From Methanobacteriota archaeon (GTDB lineage Archaea; Halobacteriota; Methanomicrobia; Methanomicrobiales; Methanospirillaceae): DNA of 64,000 nt. Where the stretch lies: assembly GCA_029547145.1 (NCBI GenBank), contig JAKPPV010000024.1, positions 1-64,000 on the forward strand. The letters are read 5' to 3'. Below, one piece after another: positions 53,790-62,436 of the stretch. The first letter of the stretch is position 1. The number at the start of each line of letters is the position of its first letter. Under the pieces are notes generated by a model. It was not told where the DNA came from. It did not search any database and saw only the letters and a list, made by a program, of their open reading frames with translations. The translations under genes and the position numbers were made by a program.

Positions 53790-53803
53790 ATCCCCTCCCC
53801 CTT

Positions 53804-54385
53804 CTACAGCACGCCCTTCGTACTCGGTACCGCCAGGGACTCTCCGTCCAGCGCAACCGCCGCCCGGAGCGCCACCCCGACGGCCTTGAAGATCGCCTCG
53901 ACCCGGTGGTGATCATTTCGCCCGTAGGCACGGACGTGGAGCGTGATCCCCGCGTGCCCGCAGAGCGATTCGAAGAAGTGCAATAGGAGCGTCACGTCGA
54001 TGCCTCCCACCGACGGACCGTTAAAGGGTGCATCGAAGACGAGGTACGCCCGTCCCCCGCAGTCGAGCGCAACCTCGGCAAGGGCCTCGTCCATCGGTAC
54101 GGCAGCGTGCCCGAACCGCCGGATCCCCCGTCCCTCCCCGATCGCACGGCCGATCGCGGTTCCCAGGACGATTCCGATGTCCTCGACGGTGTGGTGCGCA
54201 TCCACCTCGAGATCGCCTGTTGCCTCGACGTCCAGGTCGAAGTGACCATGACGGGCAAACGCGTTCAGCATATGATCCAGGAACGGGACGCCGGTGGCGA
54301 TCGTGGTGCGCCCCGCCCCGTCCAGGTCGAGTTCGACCCGAACCGAGGTCTCGGAGGTGCTCCGGTTCTCAGCCACCCGTCTCAT
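53804..54385 (-). CDS. hisB: Imidazoleglycerol-phosphate dehydratase
   Basis: HisB removes water from imidazoleglycerol phosphate in histidine synthesis. The 193-aa product has the family metal-binding repeats [11 protein letters not shown] and [12 protein letters not shown], plus [16 protein letters not shown] at the N-terminus and the C-terminal [14 protein letters not shown]. Length is typical for the monofunctional enzyme. It overlaps hisA by 4 nt at the end of the operon. Confidence 0.95.
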   Translation of the reverse strand: MRRVAENRSTSETSVRVELDLDGAGRTTIATGVPFLDHMLNAFARHGHFDLDVEATGDLEVDAHHTVEDIGIVLGTAIGRAIGEGRGIRRFGHAAVPMDEALAEVALDCGGRAYLVFDAPFNGPSVGGIDVTLLLHFFESLCGHAGITLHVRAYGRNDHHRVEAIFKAVGVALRAAVALDGESLAVPSTKGVL

Positions 54386-55092
54386 CGGGCCGCCTCCAGC
54401 GCCTCTGCGAGACCGATCCGTCCCGAGTAGAGGGCCGATCCGAGTACTGCGCCGGCGGCCCCGAGACCGTGCAGGGCACGGAGGTCCGCGGTGGAGGTGA
54501 TCCCACCGGCGACCACGACCGGACAGGGCACGGTCTCCAGAAGCGCCCTGACCGGTGCCGGGTCGATGCCCCGCTGGAGGCCCTCGACAGAGACGTTCGT
54601 GTAGAGGAGGGAGCCGGCACCCATCTCAACGAAGACCTCGGCCCAGCGGAGGTAGTTGCCCTTCGCCTCACGCCAGCCCGCGACCACGATCTCGGTCCCG
54701 CGGGAGTCGACACCCGCCATGACGCGTTCGGGGCCGTACTCCCTGGAGAGCCAGCGGAGTGAGTCGGGCTGTTCCACGGCAAAGGTGCTCAGGATCACGC
54801 GGTCCACCCCCGAATCGAGCCAGCCCGCAGCGTCCCCGAGGGAGCGGATACCCCCTCCCAGTTCGATGTAGGCACCCGTCTCGCGGATGAGAGCCCTGAT
54901 CAGTTCGGCGTTCTTCAGCGAGGCCCCGAAGGCCCCGTCCAGGTTGACCACGTGGAGTGCCGTCGCACCCTCATCGCACCACCGCCGGGCGCAGTCCAGG
55001 GGGTCGCCGTACCGCGTCGCCCGATCCCTCTCGCCCTGGACGAGCTGGACGCAGTGCCCGTCCATCACATCGACTGCCGGAAAGATCTGCAT
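54382..55092 (-). CDS. hisA: ProFAR isomerase HisA
   Basis: HisA is a TIM-barrel isomerase opening the aminoaldose of ProFAR. The 236-aa product starts [17 protein letters not shown] with catalytic Asp8. It contains [27 protein letters not shown] (with the second catalytic Asp) and VVVAGGITS. The ATG at 55092 comes 5 nt after the hisG stop. It overlaps hisB by 4 nt. Enzyme identity is secure, although HisF-like sequences are related. Confidence 0.94.
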   Translation of the reverse strand: MQIFPAVDVMDGHCVQLVQGERDRATRYGDPLDCARRWCDEGATALHVVNLDGAFGASLKNAELIRALIRETGAYIELGGGIRSLGDAAGWLDSGVDRVILSTFAVEQPDSLRWLSREYGPERVMAGVDSRGTEIVVAGWREAKGNYLRWAEVFVEMGAGSLLYTNVSVEGLQRGIDPAPVRALLETVPCPVVVAGGITSTADLRALHGLGAAGAVLGSALYSGRIGLAEALEAAR

Positions 55093-55097
55093 GACCG

Positions 55098-55979
55098 TCA
55101 GCGGATCATACGCTCTATGGACATAACAAGGATGTCCTTCGCCCCGGCGTGCTTGAGCCTGGGGATCAGGCTGTAGACCTCGCTCTCGGCAACGACGGCG
55201 TGGACGGCGACGAGGTTGTCGTGGGACGCAACCGGCATCACCGTGGGGCCTCCGAGCCCGGGGAGGACCTCTTCGACCTCGGAGAGATGCGCCCGGTTCA
55301 CGTTCATCATCAGGTAGCACTGTCCGCGTGCCCGGACCACGCTCTCAAGGGCGAGTACGAGCTCGTCGACCTTTCCCGCCTTGGAGCGGACCGAGTCCGG
55401 GTTGCCGATCAGGTGCGTGCTCGACCGGAGCACCTCGGCGACCACCCGGAGCCGGTTGGTCCGGAGCGTCGTGCCGGACGAGGAGAGGTCAACGATCGCG
55501 TCGGCGATACCAAGATGGGGGGCGAGCTCGCAGGCACCGGCCACCGGGACGAGCGTGACCGGGATCTGCCGATCCTCGAAGAAACGGGCGGTGAGATTCG
55601 GAAACTCCGTTGCGACCCTCCGCCCAGCGAGCTCGTCGACACCGGTGACGGGCGACTCTTCCATCACGGCGAGCACAAGTGTCGCCTCACCGAAGCGGAG
55701 GTCGAGGAGGTCCGTCACCGCCGCTCCCCGTTCGCCAACCATGTCCAGTCCGGTGATGCCGAGGTCCGCCGCCCCGTTCGCCACGTAGGCGGGGATATCG
55801 ATCGGGCGGGCGAAGAGAAGTTCCACGCCGGGATCGAGCGTCCGGACGATCAGGCGGCGTTCGCCGGTGCCGACCGCGTGGAGCCCGCTCTTTTCCAGGA
55901 GCTCCATGATCGGCTCTGCGATCCGGCCCTTGTTCGGGACCGCGAGGCGGACCCGCTCAGAAGGTGGAGAGTTCTCCAC
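55098..55979 (-). CDS. hisG: ATP phosphoribosyltransferase (long form)
   Basis: HisG makes the first committed histidine intermediate from ATP and PRPP. The 293-aa product is the long, self-regulated form. Motifs are [52 protein letters not shown], and a C-terminal HisG_C regulatory domain from about 215 that allows histidine feedback. Its ATG lies inside the end of the AdoMet synthetase gene. Operon order: mat-hisG-hisA-hisB. Confidence 0.94.
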   Translation of the reverse strand: MENSPPSERVRLAVPNKGRIAEPIMELLEKSGLHAVGTGERRLIVRTLDPGVELLFARPIDIPAYVANGAADLGITGLDMVGERGAAVTDLLDLRFGEATLVLAVMEESPVTGVDELAGRRVATEFPNLTARFFEDRQIPVTLVPVAGACELAPHLGIADAIVDLSSSGTTLRTNRLRVVAEVLRSSTHLIGNPDSVRSKAGKVDELVLALESVVRARGQCYLMMNVNRAHLSEVEEVLPGLGGPTVMPVASHDNLVAVHAVVAESEVYSLIPRLKHAGAKDILVMSIERMIR

Positions 55980-57159
55980 GGATCACCTTCTCGGTGACGC
56001 AGGTGATCGTCTCGAGCTGGGCGTCCACGACCTCCTCGATCTGCCGCTGCATGCGCCCGAAGTCCGCACCGTTCCCGGGAAGGACCTGAACCGATGCGAC
56101 GAGTGGGTGGTCGATCGGCTTTCCGATCTGCGAAAGGAGCCGTACGTAACACTCCTCGATCCCATCGACCTCCTTCACGCAGGACTCGGCGATCTGGGGT
56201 GCGAGAATGTTGTAGATCTTGCCGATGTGGTTGATCGGGTTCTTCCCCGAGGTCGCCTCCATCGACATAGGGCGGTGCGGCGTAATGAGCCCGTTCGCCC
56301 GGTTGCCGCGCCCGACCGAGCCGTCGTCTCCCATCTCGGCGGAGGTGCCGGTGACCGTCAGGAAGACCGACCCTGTCTCCAGGTCGTCAGCGGTGTTCAC
56401 ATGAACATCGACGGTACGGGATGTGTAGTTCCTGCAGAGGGTCTCGATCTCCTCCTTCATGAACTCCTTGATCTCCATGTACTCGGCGAGCCCGGAGCAG
56501 TACCGGTCCACCATGGCACAGCCGATGGTCAGGGTGATATGGTTCTCCTGGCGGAGCCCCATCACCTTCACGTCCTGGCCGATCATCGGCCTGCGGCGCG
56601 ACAGATCCTGGTCGATGAACCGTGAGACCTCGCGCACGATCGTCTCGGTCTCGGAGAAAGGTGCGTGCCCGACACCGAATGACGTGTCGTTCGCCCGGGG
56701 AACATTCGAGTCACACGGGCGGAAGACGTCGCGGAGGTCGGTCGATCCGACACCGAGCCGGCAGTCGACGATCAGCCCGCGGTCCTGGTCGAGGTTCGGG
56801 ATCGTATCGCGGAGGTACTGGTGGGCGGCTTCGATCGCGACGGAGTCGGTCGGAAACTTGTGCCCCTCGAACTCCTTGGTCGCCCTTCCGTCGATCAGAA
56901 GGTAGATCGGGCGGATGATCCGGCCCCCGCCGTACTCCGGTGCGGATTCGCCGGCGACGACCTCGCCCTGGTCGGTGTTGTGATGGAGGTAGACGCCCGC
57001 CTCTTCCATGTAGATCCGGCAGAGCGCCCTGCTGATCGACTCGGCGATCCCGTCGGCGATACTGTCGGGATGACCGATCCCCTTGCGCTCGACGAGCTCG
57101 ATCTGCTGCCGCTCCAGGGGAACCTGGTTCAGCGCCTCGACACGAATATTTCTTCTCAT
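55957..57159 (-). CDS. mat: Archaeal S-adenosylmethionine synthetase
   Basis: The archaeal-type methionine adenosyltransferase makes AdoMet from methionine and ATP. The 400-aa product (ATG 57159) has the archaeal-specific motifs [32 protein letters not shown] and [25 protein letters not shown] 17-residue in-frame extension exists but the start here matches the family length. AdoMet is needed for methyl transfer and radical enzymes. Coupling to histidine genes may be only transcriptional. Confidence 0.95.
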   Translation of the reverse strand: MRRNIRVEALNQVPLERQQIELVERKGIGHPDSIADGIAESISRALCRIYMEEAGVYLHHNTDQGEVVAGESAPEYGGGRIIRPIYLLIDGRATKEFEGHKFPTDSVAIEAAHQYLRDTIPNLDQDRGLIVDCRLGVGSTDLRDVFRPCDSNVPRANDTSFGVGHAPFSETETIVREVSRFIDQDLSRRRPMIGQDVKVMGLRQENHITLTIGCAMVDRYCSGLAEYMEIKEFMKEEIETLCRNYTSRTVDVHVNTADDLETGSVFLTVTGTSAEMGDDGSVGRGNRANGLITPHRPMSMEATSGKNPINHIGKIYNILAPQIAESCVKEVDGIEECYVRLLSQIGKPIDHPLVASVQVLPGNGADFGRMQRQIEEVVDAQLETITCVTEKVIRGELSTF

Positions 57160-57252
57160 GAAGTCCCTCAAGGACAGCGGACCCCCCTTGGTCCCGCTGA
57201 ATCTGTTCATATGAGCTGTGCATACAACCGATTAAAAATATGCGGCATAGTG

Positions 57253-58023
57253 TTATCCCGGTCGGTGGAAACGGACCCGGCGACCGGAGGCGTCACGGGC
57301 GTGCCGGCCCATCTCGCTCCGGAGGACGACGGGGCCTGGCAGGACGGGCCCGTCGCGGCAGACGCAGAGGCCGTCGGGGTCGATCGCGCAGGAACCGCAG
57401 AGTCCGACACCGCACTTCATATGACGGTGGAGCGAGAAGAAGCTTCTATCCAGGGCTCCGATCGACTCGAGCCGGTCACGGACGGCGAGCATCATCGGCT
57501 CGGGGCCGCAGACGCAGATGGCCTCGAAGTCGTCGAGTTCGACCGTCTCCATGAGGGCCGGAACAAAACCGTGGAATCCAGCCGAACCGTCGTCCGTCGC
57601 CACACGCAGGTCCGTCAGCCGGTCGAGCCGCTCGTGGAACGGGAGCTCGGACTCCGTTCGGGCACCGAGCAGGAACGTTACCACGCGCCCGTCCGCTGCG
57701 AGGGGCAGGAGGGGAGCGGCCCCGATCCCACCGGCGACCGCGAGGATGCGTTTCGCCGTGGGGAATCCTCGGCCCAGCGGCCCGCGGACCCCGATCCGGC
57801 TGCCGGCACCCAGGGCGCAGAGCGCCGCCGTCGCGTCCCCGACCCGCTGGACCGAGATCGAACGGTCGGAGGAGAGGGCCATCGGGATCTCGTCCACACC
57901 GGGGACCCAGATCATCGCGAACTGCCCGGGCACGAACGCGAAGGCCCGGTCGAAGCGGAGCGTCCGGATCGACGGAGTCTCGTCGATCACCTGTTCGACC
58001 GTGACCACGACCGGTTCAGACAT
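57253..58023 (-). CDS. pyrK: Dihydroorotate dehydrogenase electron-transfer subunit
   Basis: PyrK carries electrons from PyrD through FAD and a [2Fe-2S] cluster to NAD. The 256-aa product has an FAD-binding N-terminus (FVPGQFAMIWVPG, IPMALSS), a nucleotide-binding part with VAGGIGAAPLLPLA, and the C-terminal cluster MKCGVGLCGSCAIDPDGLCVC with four Cys. It starts 8 nt inside the end of pyrD. The pair forms the class 1B enzyme of pyrimidine synthesis. Confidence 0.94.
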   Translation of the reverse strand: MSEPVVVTVEQVIDETPSIRTLRFDRAFAFVPGQFAMIWVPGVDEIPMALSSDRSISVQRVGDATAALCALGAGSRIGVRGPLGRGFPTAKRILAVAGGIGAAPLLPLAADGRVVTFLLGARTESELPFHERLDRLTDLRVATDDGSAGFHGFVPALMETVELDDFEAICVCGPEPMMLAVRDRLESIGALDRSFFSLHRHMKCGVGLCGSCAIDPDGLCVCRDGPVLPGPVVLRSEMGRHARDASGRRVRFHRPG

Positions 58024-58912
58024 GTGCGCATCCCACGATCTCGGCAGGTTCGATGCCACCGTCCGCGTACAGCTCCCGCGCGATCGTATCGAAGACGACG
58101 GGATCTTCCAGGACGGCGGAGCCGATCTCAACCGCGGAGGCGCCCGCCATCATCATCTCGATCACGTCCTCAGCGGTCGAGACCCCCCCGCACCCGATGA
58201 TCGGAAGAGAGCAGGCTGCACGGAGTTCATAGACACACCGGACGGCGATGGGGAAGATCGCGCGGCCCGAAAGCCCCCCGTACCGGTTTCCGAGCACGGG
58301 CCGGCGAAGACCCGTCGCAATCCTCATCGCCCTCACCGTGTTGATCGCGACGAGCGCGCTCGCACCACCCCGTTCGGCCGCCCGGCCGATGGCGGTGATA
58401 TCCGTGACGTTCGGGGTCAGCTTGACCCAGACGGGGAGACCGAGCCGGACCACCGCCCGGGTACAGTCCTCGACCATCGCGGGGTCGGAACCGAGGGCGG
58501 ACCCGTATCCCTGGGCATGGGGGCAGGAGAGGTTCAACTCGAGCCCGCGCGCCCTGCCGACGAACCAGCTGCCGACCTCTGCGAACTCCTCGGGCGAACC
58601 ACCAAAGATCGAGACGACAACGGGTTCATGTCCGACCGTCTCGAGCTCATCGACGAAGCCTGCGGAGGGGTTCGGAAGACCCATCGCGTTGAGGACCCCG
58701 TTCCCGTACGGAATGAGGCAGGGGCCGGCATGCCCGGGGAGGGGGACGGGGCCGATCGACTTGGTGACGACGCCACCGGCCCCGTTCCGGAGCTGCCGGG
58801 CGAGCGAGGCGCCGGTCGTCCCGAGGATCCCGGCGGCGAGGATCAGATGGTTCCTGAGCCGGACGCCTCCGACCTCAACCGGACCCGGCCTGAGCGTGAG
58901 CATGCGGATCAT
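58016..58912 (-). CDS. pyrD: Dihydroorotate dehydrogenase, class 1B
   Basis: PyrD oxidises dihydroorotate to orotate. The 298-aa FMN TIM barrel shows ILAAGILGTTG, GLPNPSAGFVDELETVG, LELNLSCPHAQGYG with its active-site Cys, VWVKLTPNVTDI and LPIIGCGGVSTAEDVIEMMMAGASAVEIGSA. The ATG at 58912 is chosen because GGAGGG lies just upstream; ATG 58903 and TTG 58927 are alternatives. The ribosome site is part of a perfect hairpin (see regulatory entry). It is divergent from the malate dehydrogenase gene. Confidence 0.94.
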   Translation of the reverse strand: MIRMLTLRPGPVEVGGVRLRNHLILAAGILGTTGASLARQLRNGAGGVVTKSIGPVPLPGHAGPCLIPYGNGVLNAMGLPNPSAGFVDELETVGHEPVVVSIFGGSPEEFAEVGSWFVGRARGLELNLSCPHAQGYGSALGSDPAMVEDCTRAVVRLGLPVWVKLTPNVTDITAIGRAAERGGASALVAINTVRAMRIATGLRRPVLGNRYGGLSGRAIFPIAVRCVYELRAACSLPIIGCGGVSTAEDVIEMMMAGASAVEIGSAVLEDPVVFDTIARELYADGGIEPAEIVGCAHV

Positions 58913-58931
58913 CTTGCCCTCCGGCAAGATG
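58910..58931 (-). promoter_or_regulatory. 9-bp hairpin enclosing pyrD ribosome site and start codon
   Basis: On the transcript CATCTTGCC and GGCAAGATG pair perfectly around the loop GGAG. The last three bases of the 3' arm are the pyrD ATG, and GGAGGG sits in the loop and the first stem bases. It could hold the start codon closed until opened by a ligand, protein or ribosome. Confidence 0.5.
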
Positions 58932-59025
58932 AGCGTTACGGGGCAGCGTTTCTGCGAAGCCGAACCTCCCCGCCATCGATGCCGGGAGTGTCATTCTATT
59001 AGGTCCGCAGCACATAGTACACCCA

Positions 59026-59892
59026 ATGACCAGGCTATGCGTGATGGGTGCCGGCCGGATTGGCGGTGAGGTGGCTTTTCTGGCGTCCGCGACGGGGCTC
59101 GTGGACGAACTCGTCCTCCACGACGCCGTCGCCCCCTTCCTTCACGCCCAGGTACTCGACCTGCTCCATACGGGGCTCGACATCACGATCTCGACCGATC
59201 TTGCGGACGCCAGCGAAGCCGACATCGGGGTCTTCGCCGCCGGGTCTCCCCGCAACCCCAACATCCGTTCCCGTGCCGACCTGCTCGCCGCGAACCTCCC
59301 GGTCGCCGACGAGTGCATCCGGGCGTTCAGGGGGTTCTCCGGTGTCCTCGTCGCGATCACGAACCCGTCCGATGCGAACGCGTACTACATCTCCAGGAAG
59401 TCCGGTCTTGACCGATCGCGGGTGATCGGGTTCGGCGGGCAGCTCGACTCCGCCCGTTTTGCACTGGCCCTGCGGGAGCGCGGACTGGGGAGGGTCGGGA
59501 CCGTCCTCGGGGAGCACGGGGACCACCAGGTCCCCATCTTCTCCCGGGCGGCCCCGGACGTCCCGGAGTTGCTGCGGGAGGAGATCCTGACGGGGCTCCG
59601 GAACGCATCGATACCGGTGATGAAGGGCAAGGGTGGGACCGTCTTCGGCCCCGCGGTTCACATCGTCGCCCTGCTCCGTGCCGTTGTCGAGGACAGGCGC
59701 GAGGTCCTTCCCTGCGCGGTCGCCCTGGAGGGCGAGTACGGGATCGAGGGCTGCTCCATGGCCGTTCCGGTCGAGGTCGGACGGGAGGGCGCACGACGGA
59801 TCGAGGAGTGGAACCTCGATCCCTGGGAGTCGGCCAGGATGCAGGAGGCGGGCGCATTTCTCGGCAGCCTCTGTGCAGGGCTCCCGCTCTGA
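59026..59892 (+). CDS. mdh: Malate dehydrogenase (LDH/MDH family)
   Basis: The 288-aa product is a two-domain NAD(P)-dependent malate dehydrogenase. MGAGRIGGEVAFLA (residues 7-20) is the nucleotide loop, AAGSPRNPNI and AITNPSDANAYY follow, GFGGQLDSARF contains a substrate-binding Arg, and LGEHGDHQVPIF contains the catalytic His. In methanogens the enzyme feeds oxaloacetate/malate in the incomplete reductive TCA path. It lies 4 nt before polB. Confidence 0.92.
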   Translation: MTRLCVMGAGRIGGEVAFLASATGLVDELVLHDAVAPFLHAQVLDLLHTGLDITISTDLADASEADIGVFAAGSPRNPNIRSRADLLAANLPVADECIRAFRGFSGVLVAITNPSDANAYYISRKSGLDRSRVIGFGGQLDSARFALALRERGLGRVGTVLGEHGDHQVPIFSRAAPDVPELLREEILTGLRNASIPVMKGKGGTVFGPAVHIVALLRAVVEDRREVLPCAVALEGEYGIEGCSMAVPVEVGREGARRIEEWNLDPWESARMQEAGAFLGSLCAGLPL

Positions 59893-59896
59893 AGCG

Positions 59897-62311
59897 ATGA
59901 CCCCCGACGGCGGTCCGGTCGAATGCTCCATCACGCAGGTCGAGTACTCCACCGGCCCGCTCGGCACCACGGTCCACGTCTTCGGACGTGACCGTGACCG
60001 GAACCCGGTTCACCTCCAGGTGTCCGGGTTCCGTCCGTACTTCTACGTGCCCGAAGACCAGGCAGGTGCCGCTGCCCGCACCGGGGTTCTCACCCTCGAG
60101 GAGGGGACCACCTACCGGTCGATCCGGGGCGAGACGCTCCGGAGGGTGTATGCCCTACGGCCCGGGGACGTACGTGATGTGCGGTCGGGCTACGATCACT
60201 TCGAGGCGGATATCCCGTTCACGACCCGGTTCCTGATCGATACCGGCATCCGGGGAGGATGCCGCGCCCCGTCCACCGAACCTGACGTGAGCGAGGTCGT
60301 ACCGTCGAACCTCGACGTTCCGGCCCGGGTCTGCCTGATCGACATCGAGTGTGAAGACGAGCATGGTTTCCCCGATCCGAACCGGGACCGGGTTATCTGC
60401 ATCACCTGCCACGACTCGTACGAGGACCACTACACCACGTTCCTGCTCCGGCCTGAGAAGACGGAGATCGATCCCGGGTCGCTTGCCAGAGGACTGAACA
60501 ACGCCTGTGTCCGCTCGGACGGGCACACGCTCTGCGTCTACGACTCGGAGATCGGGCTCTTTGCCGGCCTCTCGGAGTTCATCCACCGTACCGATCCCGA
60601 CGTGGTCTCGGGTTGGAACGTCGCGGAGTTCGATATCCCCTATCTCTTCGATCGGATGACCCGACTCGGGCTTCATCCTTCGGAAGCCCTCGCCCGCCTA
60701 CCCGGATCGAGCGATCGGAACCCTCTTCGCGGGCGTGTGGTCTTCGACCTGCTCGATGCGTACAAGAAGGTGCACCTTCAGAAACGGGAATCCTACCGGC
60801 TCGACGCGATCGCCCAGGTCGAGCTGGGCGAGACGAAGGTGCGGTACACCGGAACGATCGCGGGGCTCTGGCGGGAAGACCCGCGCCTCCTCGTGGAGTA
60901 CAACATTAAGGACGTCGAGCTCTGTGTCGGGATAAACCGGAAGGACAGCATCATCGAGTTCTACCGGGAGATCGCCCGGTACGTGGGCTGCCCGCTCGAC
61001 CGTTCGATCAATTCGTCGCAGGTCGTGGACGTCTACATCCTCCGGAAGTCGTTCGGCCGTTTCGTCCTCCCGTCGAAGGGATCGATCGTCGCCGAGGAGT
61101 TCGAGGGTGCGACCGTCTTCGACCCGTCACGGGGGGTCCGGGAGAACGTGGTGGTGCTCGATCTCAAGTCCCTGTACCCGATGGCGATGATGACGATCAA
61201 TGCCTCCCCGGAGACGAAGGACCCGCAGGGGGAACTGGTCGCACCCAACGGCGTCAGGTTCCGATCAAAACCCGACGGGTTGACCCGCTCGATCATCGCC
61301 GAGCTGCTCGCAGAACGCGACGAGAGGAAGCGACAGCGGAACTCCTTCCCCTTCGGTTCCCCGGAGTACCACCTCCTCGATCTCCAGCAGAACGTCATCA
61401 AGGTGATCATGAACTCGTACTACGGGGTCTCGGGATATGTCCGGTTCCGGCTCTATGACCGGGAGATCGGCTCTGCGGTGACCTCGGTGGGACGGGCGAT
61501 CATCGAGCATACCCGGAGGGTGATCGAGTCCCTGGGCTACACGGTCCTCTACGGTGATACCGACTCCTGCATGGTCGGTCTGCCCGTGATGGAGAAGGAG
61601 GAGACGATCGCGACGGCACGATCGATCGAGGCGGCACTGAACGCGTCGTATGCTGAGTTCGCCCGAGAAACGCTCAACGCGGACCAGCACTACTTCTCGA
61701 TCAAGTTCGAGAAGATCTACCGGCGGTTCTTCCAGGCGGGTCGAAAGAAGCGTTACGCGGGCCATCTGGTCTGGAAGGAGGGGAAGGATGTCGACGAGGT
61801 GGACGTGGTCGGGTTCGAGCTCCGCCGTTCGGACTCGCCGGCGATCACGAAGGAGGTCCAGGGGCGCGTCATGGAGATGATCCTGAAAGGTGCAGGGTAC
61901 GGGGCGATCAAGGCATACCTGGGGGACGTGATCCGGACCTATCGCGCCGGTGGGTTCCCCCTCGACATGATCGGGATTCCAGGAGGGATCGGCAAGGCGC
62001 TCGACGCCTATGAGAACGATGACGCCCACATCCGCGGGGCGAAGTACGCGAACCAGTACTTAGGGACCGCCTTTGGACGTGGTTCGAAGCCGAAGCGGCT
62101 CTACATCAAGAACGTGACCGCGAAGTATCCCAAGACCGACGTGATCGCCTTCGAGTACCCCGATCAGGTCCCTCCCGAGTTCGTCGTCGACTGGGAGACG
62201 ATGCTCGAGAAGACGATCCGGCAGCCGATCTCGCGGATCATCGAGGCCCTCGGTTGGGAATGGGACGACGTGGACCCCTCCCGGACGAACCTCTCCCAGT
62301 GGGGGTTCTGA
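59897..62311 (+). CDS. polB: DNA polymerase family B
   Basis: The 804-aa replicative-type polymerase has the 3'-5' exonuclease motifs LIDIECED (149-151 Asp-Ile-Glu), VVSGWNVAEFDIPYL and YNIKDVELC. Polymerase motif A is DLKSLYPMAMMTINASPET, motif B is QQNVIKVIMNSYYGVSG and motif C is YGDTDS. An upstream frame overlaps mdh, but the ATG at 59897, 4 nt after its stop, fits the family. No intein or split is visible. It works with RfcL/RfcS and PCNA. Confidence 0.95.
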   Translation: MTPDGGPVECSITQVEYSTGPLGTTVHVFGRDRDRNPVHLQVSGFRPYFYVPEDQAGAAARTGVLTLEEGTTYRSIRGETLRRVYALRPGDVRDVRSGYDHFEADIPFTTRFLIDTGIRGGCRAPSTEPDVSEVVPSNLDVPARVCLIDIECEDEHGFPDPNRDRVICITCHDSYEDHYTTFLLRPEKTEIDPGSLARGLNNACVRSDGHTLCVYDSEIGLFAGLSEFIHRTDPDVVSGWNVAEFDIPYLFDRMTRLGLHPSEALARLPGSSDRNPLRGRVVFDLLDAYKKVHLQKRESYRLDAIAQVELGETKVRYTGTIAGLWREDPRLLVEYNIKDVELCVGINRKDSIIEFYREIARYVGCPLDRSINSSQVVDVYILRKSFGRFVLPSKGSIVAEEFEGATVFDPSRGVRENVVVLDLKSLYPMAMMTINASPETKDPQGELVAPNGVRFRSKPDGLTRSIIAELLAERDERKRQRNSFPFGSPEYHLLDLQQNVIKVIMNSYYGVSGYVRFRLYDREIGSAVTSVGRAIIEHTRRVIESLGYTVLYGDTDSCMVGLPVMEKEETIATARSIEAALNASYAEFARETLNADQHYFSIKFEKIYRRFFQAGRKKRYAGHLVWKEGKDVDEVDVVGFELRRSDSPAITKEVQGRVMEMILKGAGYGAIKAYLGDVIRTYRAGGFPLDMIGIPGGIGKALDAYENDDAHIRGAKYANQYLGTAFGRGSKPKRLYIKNVTAKYPKTDVIAFEYPDQVPPEFVVDWETMLEKTIRQPISRIIEALGWEWDDVDPSRTNLSQWGF

Positions 62312-62405
62312 GACGGTGCCCAAGGGCACGAAGACGCGTGCCCACCGTTCCCTGCGGGGGCGGATCGGACCCCCGGTACATCCTGGTGCCTGCCGGCTCG
62401 GCAGG

Positions 62406-62412
62406 TATTTAT
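62406..62412 (+). promoter_or_regulatory. TATA box of the propeller-dockerin gene
   Basis: TATTTAT is centred about 28 nt before the GTG at 62437, consistent with a leaderless transcript. Confidence 0.5.
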
Positions 62413-62436
62413 CTCCGCGCCTCATGAAAGCTTGTT

